A stretch of DNA of 64,000 bases. Source: Nitrospirales bacterium. GTDB taxonomy: Bacteria; Nitrospirota; Nitrospiria; Nitrospirales; UBA8639. A model generated the notes under the pieces. That model searched no databases. It was given only the letters and a program-made list of their open reading frames with translations, and was not told the DNA's origin. Position 1 is the first letter of the stretch. Each line of letters starts with the position of its first letter. Positions 9,150 to 18,587 of this stretch are shown piece after piece. Where the stretch lies: the NCBI GenBank assembly GCA_022828225.1, contig JAJEJG010000023.1:224199-288198 (forward strand), given 5' to 3'. The translations under genes were made by a program, and so were the position numbers.

Positions 9150-10772
9150 ATGGCTCTCTGGGATCACATTGGCCTCAATCAGTTCGTCGGGCTTCAGCCG
9201 TGGGTGTGGGTGCAACTGGAAAGCGCCGAGCCGCCGGGGCCTTTCCCGTTTATGGGCGGCGTCGATCCGGAGGTCGTCGCGAGTCTCCATGAAGTCCACG
9301 GCATTCTCATGAGCGCGGTGGAAACGGCCATCAGTGACGTGTTCGCGCATCGCACGCCGGTCGATGATGCGGCGGCCGGTCGCCGGTTGGAGGATGCCTA
9401 TGCGGAAGTAGTGCAGTCACGACCACGGCTCCGGCAACACATCCGGTGCGGACGGAGTCCCGACGGCACGTTTTTCTGGGACTTTCCCAAGGATCGCCGT
9501 CAGTCAGCGGTCATGAACTACGGCGGCCTGCGTATTTTCAACGCGGTGAAGCGGCAGGCGCTGCCCATGGGATTCGAGCGCCTGCTCTCCCCCGAGGTGG
9601 GCAAGCTGTTGGGCTGCTTGAACGGAACCCGGACCGTCTCGGAAATCCGCACCGTGGTCATGACCGCGGGTCGTGACAAGGCGTCACAACTCGAGCACCT
9701 CCTTGAACAACTCGATTCACACGAATGTTTGGCCGTAACGGACCGTTCCTCTGTTCGCCGACAGTGGCTCGACGCGACCCGGGACCAGGATATGGTTCAT
9801 CTGGGTCACGCGGCCTTGATCTATCGACAACAGGACCGGTTTCTCTGGTTTGATCCGTGGCTGATGCCCTGGTTTGCCGAATCCCCGGTTCCTTCGCTGT
9901 GGACGCCGTTGTTGCCGCCACCGGCCGCCGTGTTCCTGACGCACGACCATGACGACCACGTCGATCCCCGCACGTTGCTGCATCTGCCCAAGGACGTACC
10001 CGTGATTGTGCCCAGCCGGAAAAACCGGAAGACGTGGCATTTCGATTATCTGTCCTTGATGCGCGAACTGGGCTTTACGAACGTCATTGAACTGGCACAT
10101 GGAGAATCCTGGAAATTCGACGGCGGGCAGGTCGCGTCGGTTCCGTTTTTCGGAGAGGATCCCTGCGACCTGGCGCTGCCGCGCAATTGCTATTTGATCA
10201 GCGACCGTGGACACAATACCCTGGTGCATGCCGACAGCGGACCCACGAACGACGGGCATTCGGCGATCGAGGACGGCGTCATCGCCGGGCTTGTGGAGCA
10301 GTATGGTCCGATTGCGACCGTCTATGCCTCACAGCAACAGTTGAAAGAGATTCGTTCGTACGCGGCGCATGCGAGCCTGTCCCATCCCGGAAAGTGGTTG
10401 GAGGTGGGAGAAAACGGATTCCTCACCAACGACTACCTGTCGGACTTGATGAGACAAGCGCAAGCCCAATTGTTCGTCTCGTACGCGACGGGGGGCGCGG
10501 ATTGGTATCCGGACCATTTGTCGTTCATGTTCAGCGATCGCAATCCGGCCCGGACGGCGTTACTCACCGCCCACTGGGATCCCCCGGAATCCCTGCGAGA
10601 CGTGCTGGCGGCCTCCGGCCGTCAGTACCATCATGGCCAAGCCTTGGACATTGTGCGCGCGTCGGCGCCGGGCCAAGTCCACATCATCGAAAAGAACGAG
10701 GCCCTCGACCCGCTCGTTCTGTATCAACTCGACCATGAGGTGCCCGCGTTCCTGAAAAGCGTTCAGCGGTAG
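9150..10772 (+). CDS. metallo-beta-lactamase-fold hydrolase with N-terminal PqqD-like segment
   Basis: HxHxDH motif (VFLTHDHDDHVDP). Upstream segment EVGKLLGCLNGTRTVSEIRTVVMTAG resembles PqqD-like domains. Start chosen at the internal ATG MALWDHIGLN. Confidence 0.8.
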   Translation: MALWDHIGLNQFVGLQPWVWVQLESAEPPGPFPFMGGVDPEVVASLHEVHGILMSAVETAISDVFAHRTPVDDAAAGRRLEDAYAEVVQSRPRLRQHIRCGRSPDGTFFWDFPKDRRQSAVMNYGGLRIFNAVKRQALPMGFERLLSPEVGKLLGCLNGTRTVSEIRTVVMTAGRDKASQLEHLLEQLDSHECLAVTDRSSVRRQWLDATRDQDMVHLGHAALIYRQQDRFLWFDPWLMPWFAESPVPSLWTPLLPPPAAVFLTHDHDDHVDPRTLLHLPKDVPVIVPSRKNRKTWHFDYLSLMRELGFTNVIELAHGESWKFDGGQVASVPFFGEDPCDLALPRNCYLISDRGHNTLVHADSGPTNDGHSAIEDGVIAGLVEQYGPIATVYASQQQLKEIRSYAAHASLSHPGKWLEVGENGFLTNDYLSDLMRQAQAQLFVSYATGGADWYPDHLSFMFSDRNPARTALLTAHWDPPESLRDVLAASGRQYHHGQALDIVRASAPGQVHIIEKNEALDPLVLYQLDHEVPAFLKSVQR

Positions 10773-10866
10773 CCAGGGAGAGAGACGGCAGAGCCGTCGG
10801 CTCTTCTTGCCGTGTAGCCGTGTAATGTGATAGGACCACGTAGGTTTTTCGAGGGGAGGACGCGTG

Positions 10867-11610
10867 ATGACCGAGCAATCGTTTTCCGGACCCGACATTG
10901 ATCAGGAAGAGGTGTTTCCTGAATGGGTCACGGTCGTGGGATTGAAAATTCGCGATCATGGTGAGGTCAAAACCGCGAAGACGACCGACCTCACCTTGAA
11001 GGTCGGGGACCACGTGCTCCTGGAACTGGAAAAGGATACGACCTACGGTACGGTCTATTCCCCGCCGCATACGCAACCGTTCCTTCCGCCCATGCGCGTG
11101 ATGCGGAGCGTCCTTCGGAAAGCGACGACGGAAGACGAAGCCGCCATTGCGCAGCAGAAAGAGCTCTCCTCCTCCGGTATCGCATTCTGTCGAGAGCGGG
11201 CACTGGCCCTAGGTTTACAGATGAAGTTGGTCGAAGTGTACGGATCGCTTCGCCGCCGGGCCCTGACGTTCAGCTACACCGCGGAATCCCGCGTCGATTT
11301 TCGGCAACTCGTCAAGGACCTGGCGCGCGAGTTCAATTGCTGGATTGAAATGCGGCAAATTTCCAGCCGGGATGAAGCGCGCCGCCTCAGCGGGGTCGAT
11401 ACCTGCGGGCTGGTCCTCTGTTGCTCGAAATTTCTCACGGATTTCAAGCCCGTGAATCTCAAGTTGTCCCGTCGTGAAGCGGCGTGGTCGAATGACGCGC
11501 ATCGCATCGGGGTCTGCGGACGGTTGAAATGTTGCCTGATGTTCGAAAACGAGGATTGGCCCACCTCCAAGGCGCCCGGTCAGCAACTCATTCAGCCCAC
11601 TCGGTCGTAA
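10867..11610 (+). CDS. PSP1 domain protein (RicT/YaaT-like)
   Basis: PSP1 pattern: YGTVYSPP, ALALGLQMKLVEVYGSLRRRALTFSYTAESRVDFRQLVKDLAREFNCWIEMRQI, GVCGRLKCCLMFE. Confidence 0.92.
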   Translation: MTEQSFSGPDIDQEEVFPEWVTVVGLKIRDHGEVKTAKTTDLTLKVGDHVLLELEKDTTYGTVYSPPHTQPFLPPMRVMRSVLRKATTEDEAAIAQQKELSSSGIAFCRERALALGLQMKLVEVYGSLRRRALTFSYTAESRVDFRQLVKDLAREFNCWIEMRQISSRDEARRLSGVDTCGLVLCCSKFLTDFKPVNLKLSRREAAWSNDAHRIGVCGRLKCCLMFENEDWPTSKAPGQQLIQPTRS

Positions 11611-11662
11611 CGGTTGTCCGGCCCTGCGCGCGGATAGGCCGCAGTCTCAAGAGGTGTTTCCG

Positions 11663-12082
11663 ATGAGTGCCCCGCCTCGTTTTGTCATCTACGCCCATAA
11701 CGCCACCTACGACAAATTACACCAGGTCGCGACCATCGGCCTCACGGCCTCGGCCATGGGAAAAGACGTGGCGGTCGTGCTGTTGTTCTGGACCATCAAA
11801 AAGCTCGCCGAGGGCAAGCTGGATGACGTCGATTTTCCCCCGGAGTATCAACGCTATCACGATGAAGTCGCCCGGCTGCTTGCCGAGCGCAAGGTTCCCC
11901 TGATTTCGGAAATGTTTGAAGAGGCGAGGAAAGTGGGAACATTTCGCCTGATCGCGTGCAGCGCCGGGTTGGAATACATGGGCGTCGACGCGGACGCCGT
12001 GGCCAACCAGGTGGATGAGGTGATGGGGCTTCCCGCCATCCTTGCCATGGCGGCTAATGCCGAGACGACCCTGTTCGTGTAA
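11663..12082 (+). CDS. DsrE/DsrF-like family protein
   Basis: FVIYAHNATYDKLHQVATIGLTASAMGKDVAVVLLFW and FRLIACSAGLEYMGVD are DsrE-family signatures. Confidence 0.85.
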   Translation: MSAPPRFVIYAHNATYDKLHQVATIGLTASAMGKDVAVVLLFWTIKKLAEGKLDDVDFPPEYQRYHDEVARLLAERKVPLISEMFEEARKVGTFRLIACSAGLEYMGVDADAVANQVDEVMGLPAILAMAANAETTLFV

Positions 12083-12226
12083 AGGAACCTCTGATTTATT
12101 GCACTATCGGGCGCATTGCGGTGTTGTGTCCTCGCTCAACCCTCGCCTATCTCTGTGATAAGCCTCGGGTTTCGCTGCGGGACGCCTTGCACTGCATCCC
12201 GCTATCACAACAAATCAGAGGTTCTT
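12082..12226. mobile_element. MITE-like element, copy 1 (terminal inverted repeats aacctctgattt...aaatcagaggtt)
   Basis: Non-coding ~145 bp with matching ends. Highly similar in reverse complement to 51347..51490. Confidence 0.75.
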
Positions 12227-12304
12227 AAATAGAATGTGATCGGTTTCCGATGAGGTCGCCATGAGCAGGAATCGAAACGTTCTTGTTCATCATGTCTCAA
12301 CCGG

Positions 12305-15220
12305 TCAAGCCATTTGGCGGCTGACAAGATCCCGGAACACACCTTCGGTGGCCACCAGTTTCGTGAAAATCCCTTCCTGAACCACCTTGCCGGCCTGCAT
12401 CATGTAGATGCGATCCGCTTGACGTAGCGTCGACAGGCGGTGGGCAATGACGATCCGCGTCGATGTCAGTCCCGCGAGGTTGACCATGATTTTGGACTGA
12501 CTTTCGTTGTCCAGCCAGTTTGTGGCTTCGTCGAGCAGCAGGATCCGGGGATTTCTGATCAGTGCGTGGGCGATCGTGATACGCTGGCTTTCGCCTCCGG
12601 ACGTGACGCTGGCGCTGTCCCCGACGTTCGTGAACATCTGCATCGGCATGGCCGCGATATCGCGGTCGACGGCCGCGAGCTTGGCTGCGTGCCAAGCATT
12701 CTCGGCGGTCGCTTCTTCATGGCCTCCGATGATGTTGTCCCACAGGTCTTGCGGATGGAGTTGCACCGTCTGCGGAACCGCGCCGATCTGCCGGCGCACC
12801 TGCTGGATATTGAGGTGCTTGAGATCGCGCTCGTCATAGTACACGGCTCCACGTGACGGCTGGTCCAACCCGAGTGCAAGCCGGAAGAGCGTGCTCTTGC
12901 CGGCCCCCGACTCACCGGCAATGGCAATGAACTCGCCGGGACGAGCATGAATAGAGACGTCGTCCAGGATCAACGGACCATCGGGATCATACTGGAAACT
13001 GACGTGGTCGAATACGATTTCGCCGCCCAGCGTCTCCACGGGTTCTCCTTCGACGCTGATCTCCGGGGGCTCGGCGAGAAACGGCCGGACCTGTTCCAGG
13101 GCCGGCATGATGGCGGAAACGGTGCTGAACGATGCACCCAGGCGGATCACCCCCGTCAGGAACAACATGAGCAAGAGGTAGACGACGAAAAAGTCTCCCG
13201 CCGTGATCGTCACTCGCCCCGGAAGCGTGACTGCCAGGATCAGGACTGCTCCGGCAAGAAGCGGGAGAGCCGTACCGAATGCCTGTAAATGCGTCTCGAA
13301 AGTCCCTCGTTGTAACTCCGCGAGTTTCTGTTCACGATAGTCGCGCGCCCAGACGGCAAACGCCGACCCTTCCGCGCCGTCGACACGCAACTGGGAAATG
13401 CCATTGATGAGTTGGAACAGGCGGCCTGCAAGATGATGTGTCGTCCGGATCGCCCGGCCTTGAGGCGATATCTGTCCCAAGCCAAGGAGGATGGTCACAA
13501 TGACGGACAGGAGACCGAAAGCGGCGGCAATGGCGCCCAGCATGGCATCATAGAAGCAAATGATCACGAACGCGGGCGACAGGAACATAATCGATAGCAC
13601 GGCGTTGGCGACCACGCCCTGCACGGTGTCGCGAAGCTGCTGGAACGTCATCCCCCGCATGGCGAGGTCCCCGGCCGAGTAGCGATGAAGACAGCTCAGA
13701 GGGAGCCGGAGCAAACGATCCCAAAACGCGGCTTCGGCTCGCGCCGTGGCGCGTCCTTCCAGACGCATCAGGGCCGTTCCTTGGAGAACGTGCAGCAGCG
13801 CCCGGATCAAGGCCAATGCGGCCAGTGCCGCGGTCGCCGCGTACAACAGGCTGGTTGTGCCGGTGGGGATCACCTCGTTGAGGATGAAACCGGCCACCAC
13901 GGCAGGCAATAACATGATCAGACCACTCATCAGCCCGGTCAATCCGAAGCGTACGAAGTCGACAGTCAACCTTTTTCCGGCGAGCCGGAACAGATCGCGT
14001 AGCCCGGCGACGCCGGACGGCAGTGGTTGATAGAACAGCCATGCTTCGGGACAGAGCGATTGCGCGCGTTCCGGCGTAATCTTGGTCTTACAGCCGAAGG
14101 AATCCACTTCCCGGTAGTGTCCCAGCAAGCCGGGTAACAACGCCACCGGCCGTCCATCGTCTTTCCGAAACGCCAACATCGCGCCGCTGTCACCGATCCA
14201 CCACTTGTCCGTTTGGGCGAGCTGCACCCGGCGGCCGCGTACGGCGGACGCATCCAGCACGTCGCTGAGAGCTGCAGCGGCCCCGGCCGTGTCGGTTTTC
14301 GCGGGCCATTTGAAGTCAATTCCCTCATGGCGACCGATAATCTGCAGGACATCGAGCAATGCGGCGGCGTTCCCGCCGGCTTCTTCCGGTTCCAACAAGC
14401 CGTACAGGTTGAACAGCCGGCACCGGGCGCCTTCCTCATCGGCGCGGCGGTTGGTCGCCCGTGCCCGATCCAGGTTTGCTTGGTCCACGATTGCCAGGCG
14501 GCGGTTGAGTCGCTCCAGGGAGAACGCCACGGCGTGGAAGTGTTCCAAGGCGGGCAGCAGGAGGCTCTCTTCGGCGAGCGTTTCGGAGGAACGGGTGTGC
14601 AACTGTCTCTCTTCCGTCAGAGTGAGCCAACTGACGGGCGTGAGCGGTATGGCTGCCGAGGCGGCTCCGCTCTTGCCTTGCACCGCGTCGATGAGGCTCA
14701 TGAACAGTCCCGCGCCTGGCGTCAACTCTGACACCCATACGACTTCTCGTTGCGCTGAGAGCCTGCCGCTTCTCGTCTCAGGCTTCTGTGTGGGTCCGAC
14801 GAGCACGTCCGGGCGTGGTCGGGGCACGGCGTCTCGTGACAGCATGGTCGAAACGTCCATGACCCAAGTGTCGACGTGTTCAGCCAATTCTACAGACCGG
14901 ACCACGGCCAGGTCGGTGCTGGGTAGACGCCGCAGCACGGTGCCCGGCAACCCCTTGGCGATCAGACTGAGGGTCGTGTTTCCCGCCTGGGGTGCGACAC
15001 CAAGCAGGAGGCGACCTGAATCAGCTCGCATCACGTGCTGTGGCGCCGATTGTTCCTCCCCATCCCGGTACTCGACCAGAAACAGGTCGACGGTGCCCTT
15101 CTCGATGAACCAAACGAATTGCGGATCATCCATCGCCAGGGGCAGATTGCCGGCACAGGGCACGGGCACTCCCGATTCAACGGCGAGGCCGGCGAGCGAG
15201 CGGCGTTCCGGATTCGACAT
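12305..15220 (-). CDS. NHLP/NHLM bacteriocin-system ABC transporter, permease/ATP-binding protein
   Basis: 971 aa. N-terminal regulatory-like region, ABC transmembrane domain, Walker A GESGAGKST, signature SGGESQR, Walker B ILLLDEAT. Adjacent to C39-ABC and HlyD-like genes. Confidence 0.9.
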   Translation of the reverse strand: MSNPERRSLAGLAVESGVPVPCAGNLPLAMDDPQFVWFIEKGTVDLFLVEYRDGEEQSAPQHVMRADSGRLLLGVAPQAGNTTLSLIAKGLPGTVLRRLPSTDLAVVRSVELAEHVDTWVMDVSTMLSRDAVPRPRPDVLVGPTQKPETRSGRLSAQREVVWVSELTPGAGLFMSLIDAVQGKSGAASAAIPLTPVSWLTLTEERQLHTRSSETLAEESLLLPALEHFHAVAFSLERLNRRLAIVDQANLDRARATNRRADEEGARCRLFNLYGLLEPEEAGGNAAALLDVLQIIGRHEGIDFKWPAKTDTAGAAAALSDVLDASAVRGRRVQLAQTDKWWIGDSGAMLAFRKDDGRPVALLPGLLGHYREVDSFGCKTKITPERAQSLCPEAWLFYQPLPSGVAGLRDLFRLAGKRLTVDFVRFGLTGLMSGLIMLLPAVVAGFILNEVIPTGTTSLLYAATAALAALALIRALLHVLQGTALMRLEGRATARAEAAFWDRLLRLPLSCLHRYSAGDLAMRGMTFQQLRDTVQGVVANAVLSIMFLSPAFVIICFYDAMLGAIAAAFGLLSVIVTILLGLGQISPQGRAIRTTHHLAGRLFQLINGISQLRVDGAEGSAFAVWARDYREQKLAELQRGTFETHLQAFGTALPLLAGAVLILAVTLPGRVTITAGDFFVVYLLLMLFLTGVIRLGASFSTVSAIMPALEQVRPFLAEPPEISVEGEPVETLGGEIVFDHVSFQYDPDGPLILDDVSIHARPGEFIAIAGESGAGKSTLFRLALGLDQPSRGAVYYDERDLKHLNIQQVRRQIGAVPQTVQLHPQDLWDNIIGGHEEATAENAWHAAKLAAVDRDIAAMPMQMFTNVGDSASVTSGGESQRITIAHALIRNPRILLLDEATNWLDNESQSKIMVNLAGLTSTRIVIAHRLSTLRQADRIYMMQAGKVVQEGIFTKLVATEGVFRDLVSRQMA

Positions 15221-15224
15221 CAGA

Positions 15225-17390
15225 TTATTCCTCTTGGATGAGCCGGTAGTACAACCCGGTTTCGTCCTTCATCAGTTCGTCATGGGTGCCGCGCTGTACG
15301 GCTACTCCCTTGTCGAGAACAATGATCTCGTCGCAATCCCGGATCGTACTGAGCCGGTGTGCGATGATCAGGCAAGTGCACCCGCGACGTCGCAATGCTG
15401 CGTCGACGTACTGTTCGGTCGCGGCGTCGAGCGCGCTCGTCGCCTCATCCAGAATGAGCACCGTCGGGTTGCCGACCAACGCCCGGGCGATCTCCAGCCG
15501 TTGCCGCTGGCCTCCGCTGAAATTGCCTCCGTCTTCCACAACCCGCGTCGTATACCCGAGGGGCCGGCGGAGAATTTCATCATGGATGCAGGCATCCCGG
15601 GCCGCGTCAATCACGTCATCATCCGGAAAGGAGGAGTTCCATAGCGTGATGTTTTCCCGTATGGTGGCGGAGAAGAGGATGCAATGCTGGTCCACGAGCG
15701 ACAGGGAACGGGAGAGGACTTCTTCGGGAATCTCGTGTCCCGGACGGCCATCGAACAGGATTTCGCCAGACCAGGGCTGATAGAGGCCGGAGACCAAGCG
15801 CGACAGTGTCGATTTTCCGGAACCGCTTGGACCGACCACCGCGACCCGCTGTCCCGGTTTGATGGTCAAACTGAAATCCTTGATCAGCGGCGGCCGGCCT
15901 CGATTGTACCCGAAGGTCACGCCGCGCAGGTCCACGTGGCCGGTCAGCCGCAGCCGCCCGTCGAACGTTGCGATAGCCTTCGCTTCTTCACGTCGACGCG
16001 TCAACCTTGGATCTTCGCGGATTTCCACGATGTCGTCAAAGCGCTGCATATTCGTCTCGAGCGCTTGACGCTTGTCCGCGAGCTCAACGAATCGCCCGAC
16101 GGGCTCCAGGAACATGGCGGCGACGATATAGAACGCCACCAGCGCGCCCAGCGTCAACTCGCCGGCCATGACCTGGGTTGCTCCGAAGATCAAGACGGCA
16201 CCGTTGCCTAGAATCATGAAGAGGTTCGGCATCGCCTCGTTGAAGCGGCCGAGTTCGGAGAATCGTTGGCGTGCGGCCAGTTCTCTGGCTTGATGGCCGC
16301 TCCACCGGGAGAAAAAGGTTCCCTCCTCGGCGTTCATCCGCAGGCGCTCCGTCTGGTTCATCATGAGCATGCCGACGCCAACCAGTAACCCTTGCTCGCG
16401 TCGCCAAGCATGGCTCTCGTCGGTCTGCATGCGAGTGATCACGCGCATCAGCAGCCCGTTCAAGACTGCCATGCCCAGGATGATCAGCGCCAGCGCCGGA
16501 TCGTACGCCACCATGACCATCAGAAATACCACGCTCATCGTGATTTCGATGAACACGCCGAGAAAATGCTCCGATAACCCTTTGGCGATCTTGTCGATGG
16601 ACAACACCCGGTCAGTCAGTTCGCCGACCAGCCGGTGGTTGAAATATTCTATCGGCAGCCAGAGCAATTTTGAGAGGCAGCGATTGCCGGCGATAATTGA
16701 AATCTTGATGGACAGGCGATGGAGACACCACTGCTTCAGCCAGGTAAGTCCGTAAACCAGGATCGCGGCGCCAGCCAGAACCGCGGCGACCATCCCGCCC
16801 CAAGGCTCATTTTCACCCAGCACCTGATCGACGAATATACCCAGTGATGCCGGCGTGACGAGGGCCAGCATGGCCAGCATCAGGCCGCATCCGAACGCAT
16901 ATGCCAGTGTTCCCCAGGAGTCGCGAAGCCAGAGCCGGATACGTTCCAGGAGGTTGGGGGGGGCGCCTCCCCGCTGAAATTCCGGCCCGGGATTGAATTT
17001 CAAGACAATGCCGGAAAAGCCTGCACTGAATTCTTCCGGGCTGAGCTTGCGTCGCCCGGTGGCCGGGTCGTTGAGATAGAAGGACTTTCGATCATAGCCT
17101 TCCAGGATGAGGAAATGGTTGAACTCCCAGAACACAATAAGCGGAAGCGGCAGATCCTTGAGCTGGCGGATGTGTACGTTCAGGCCCTTGCACTCGAGGC
17201 CGTAGGACTTGGCGGCCCGTACGATGCCCGCGGCGGTGGACCCGTCCCGGCTGACCTCGCACTTGCCGCGCAGTTCGATGAGCGGCACCCAGCGCCCAAA
17301 ATAGGCGAGCACGCTGCCGAGGGACGCGGCGCCGCACTCGGTGGCATGCGTCTGCAGCAGGAGTGGAGTGGTGACGCGTTGCTTGGCCAT
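15225..17390 (-). CDS. NHLP/NHLM bacteriocin-system ABC transporter, C39 peptidase/permease/ATP-binding protein
   Basis: C39 peptidase with Cys (THATECGAASLGSVLAYFG), His (EFNHFLILEGY) and Asp (LNDPATGRR). Walker [10 protein letters not shown], signature FSGGQRQRLEIARAL. Confidence 0.95.
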   Translation of the reverse strand: MAKQRVTTPLLLQTHATECGAASLGSVLAYFGRWVPLIELRGKCEVSRDGSTAAGIVRAAKSYGLECKGLNVHIRQLKDLPLPLIVFWEFNHFLILEGYDRKSFYLNDPATGRRKLSPEEFSAGFSGIVLKFNPGPEFQRGGAPPNLLERIRLWLRDSWGTLAYAFGCGLMLAMLALVTPASLGIFVDQVLGENEPWGGMVAAVLAGAAILVYGLTWLKQWCLHRLSIKISIIAGNRCLSKLLWLPIEYFNHRLVGELTDRVLSIDKIAKGLSEHFLGVFIEITMSVVFLMVMVAYDPALALIILGMAVLNGLLMRVITRMQTDESHAWRREQGLLVGVGMLMMNQTERLRMNAEEGTFFSRWSGHQARELAARQRFSELGRFNEAMPNLFMILGNGAVLIFGATQVMAGELTLGALVAFYIVAAMFLEPVGRFVELADKRQALETNMQRFDDIVEIREDPRLTRRREEAKAIATFDGRLRLTGHVDLRGVTFGYNRGRPPLIKDFSLTIKPGQRVAVVGPSGSGKSTLSRLVSGLYQPWSGEILFDGRPGHEIPEEVLSRSLSLVDQHCILFSATIRENITLWNSSFPDDDVIDAARDACIHDEILRRPLGYTTRVVEDGGNFSGGQRQRLEIARALVGNPTVLILDEATSALDAATEQYVDAALRRRGCTCLIIAHRLSTIRDCDEIIVLDKGVAVQRGTHDELMKDETGLYYRLIQEE

Positions 17391-17456
17391 TTCCCTCAGG
17401 GGGTTGTTTGCTTAGCCTGATTCCAGTCTCAAGGCGGATGAATACATTCAGGACCG

Positions 17457-18338
17457 TCAGAAGCCGAAGAGGGCCGTTATGGGTTGTTGGCCAAGCACGA
17501 TTCGAACGCGACACGGAGTGACGTGCGGCAGGGAAAGGTCTGATGCGTGGTGGAGGACAACGTCAACCCGATGAGTGGCGTCCGGAACCGTGGGCCGTAG
17601 CGTCGCCAGCCAGTTGGGCAACGGTCCGAAAGTCACGGAAGAGACCTCGCCGTCGAACCGCCGCTGTGCATCGTCGGGTATCATGATCTCGACCGACGCC
17701 CGCATACCGGGTTGGATGCGTTTCGCCATGCGCGGGGCGACCTGCAGCACCGCTTGAAGCGGCTGGTCTTTCGTTTCGCGGAGTTGTGCGACGGCGCCGC
17801 CGGCCGGCAGGTATTCGCCGGGGGCGGACCGCAAGGCGGTGACCTTGCCGGCCACCGGGCTGACGATCATTTCTCTCGCGGCGCGCCGGGCTTCCATTTG
17901 CAACAATGCTACTTGGGCCGCGGCTAACAGCGAAGACAAGCCATTCCCCTTTCCGTCACCCTGTCGGAGTTCCGACTTGAGCACTTCGATCCGATTGCGC
18001 AGAGCTGCGGTCTCGCCATCCAGTTCCGGTACGCTTTGCCGAGCAATCGGATCTCCGATTTCGACGTGGTCTCCGGGCACGACCAGAAATGCCTCGAGAT
18101 ATCCGGGCTCGCTGGAGACCAACTCGTGGCGAGCTCCCGGCTCGATCAGGACTCCGTCGATGGTCACGCTACGGACGATGCTGCCGAACAGCGCCCATGC
18201 CACGAGTGCCAGCATGACCAGACCGATGCCGGCCAGGATCATGCGTTCGTGAGGCGCCGTGACCCTCAGTAAATGGTCGAGTTGCTGGTACTTGTTCCTG
18301 CTGTTCGCGGCCTGGTCGAGAAATGGGTTGCCGAACAT
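17457..18338 (-). CDS. HlyD-like periplasmic adaptor (NHLP bacteriocin-system secretion protein)
   Basis: Single N-terminal TM, biotinyl-lipoyl-like segments (GDHVEIGDPIAR; VSPVAGKVTALRSAPGEYLPAGGAVAQL). Operonic with the two ABC genes. Confidence 0.87.
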   Translation of the reverse strand: MFGNPFLDQAANSRNKYQQLDHLLRVTAPHERMILAGIGLVMLALVAWALFGSIVRSVTIDGVLIEPGARHELVSSEPGYLEAFLVVPGDHVEIGDPIARQSVPELDGETAALRNRIEVLKSELRQGDGKGNGLSSLLAAAQVALLQMEARRAAREMIVSPVAGKVTALRSAPGEYLPAGGAVAQLRETKDQPLQAVLQVAPRMAKRIQPGMRASVEIMIPDDAQRRFDGEVSSVTFGPLPNWLATLRPTVPDATHRVDVVLHHASDLSLPHVTPCRVRIVLGQQPITALFGF

Positions 18339-18519
18339 CGGTTACCGTTTCCAAACTGATAATAAGAACCCGCCGAAACCACCGTCGAGTTTCGAACCTG
18401 ACAAAAAATGGCGTATATTACATCGTTTGTTCAAATATTGGCTCAAAATGTATCTCTCGCCCTCATGCCTAAAAAGCATGATCGTTCACGATGCCATGAT
18501 TGCCAGAACCATAGATTTT

Positions 18520-18560
18520 GTCAAGAACTCAAGTGTTGTCGATTTGCACGTCAAGAACTC
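18520..18560. promoter_or_regulatory. direct repeat gtcaagaactc x2, 30 bp start-to-start, upstream of the NHLP operon
   Basis: Identical 11-mers at 18520-18530 and 18550-18560 in the intergenic region upstream of the minus-strand HlyD-like gene. Confidence 0.4.
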
Positions 18561-18587
18561 GGTTGGCCGGAGCCATGACTCATATAC

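Noticed and set aside
14205-15644. 479 aa plus-strand ORF spanning the two NHLP ABC genes
   Set aside because: Crosses the boundary of two well-supported minus-strand genes. Ser/Arg-rich shadow frame.
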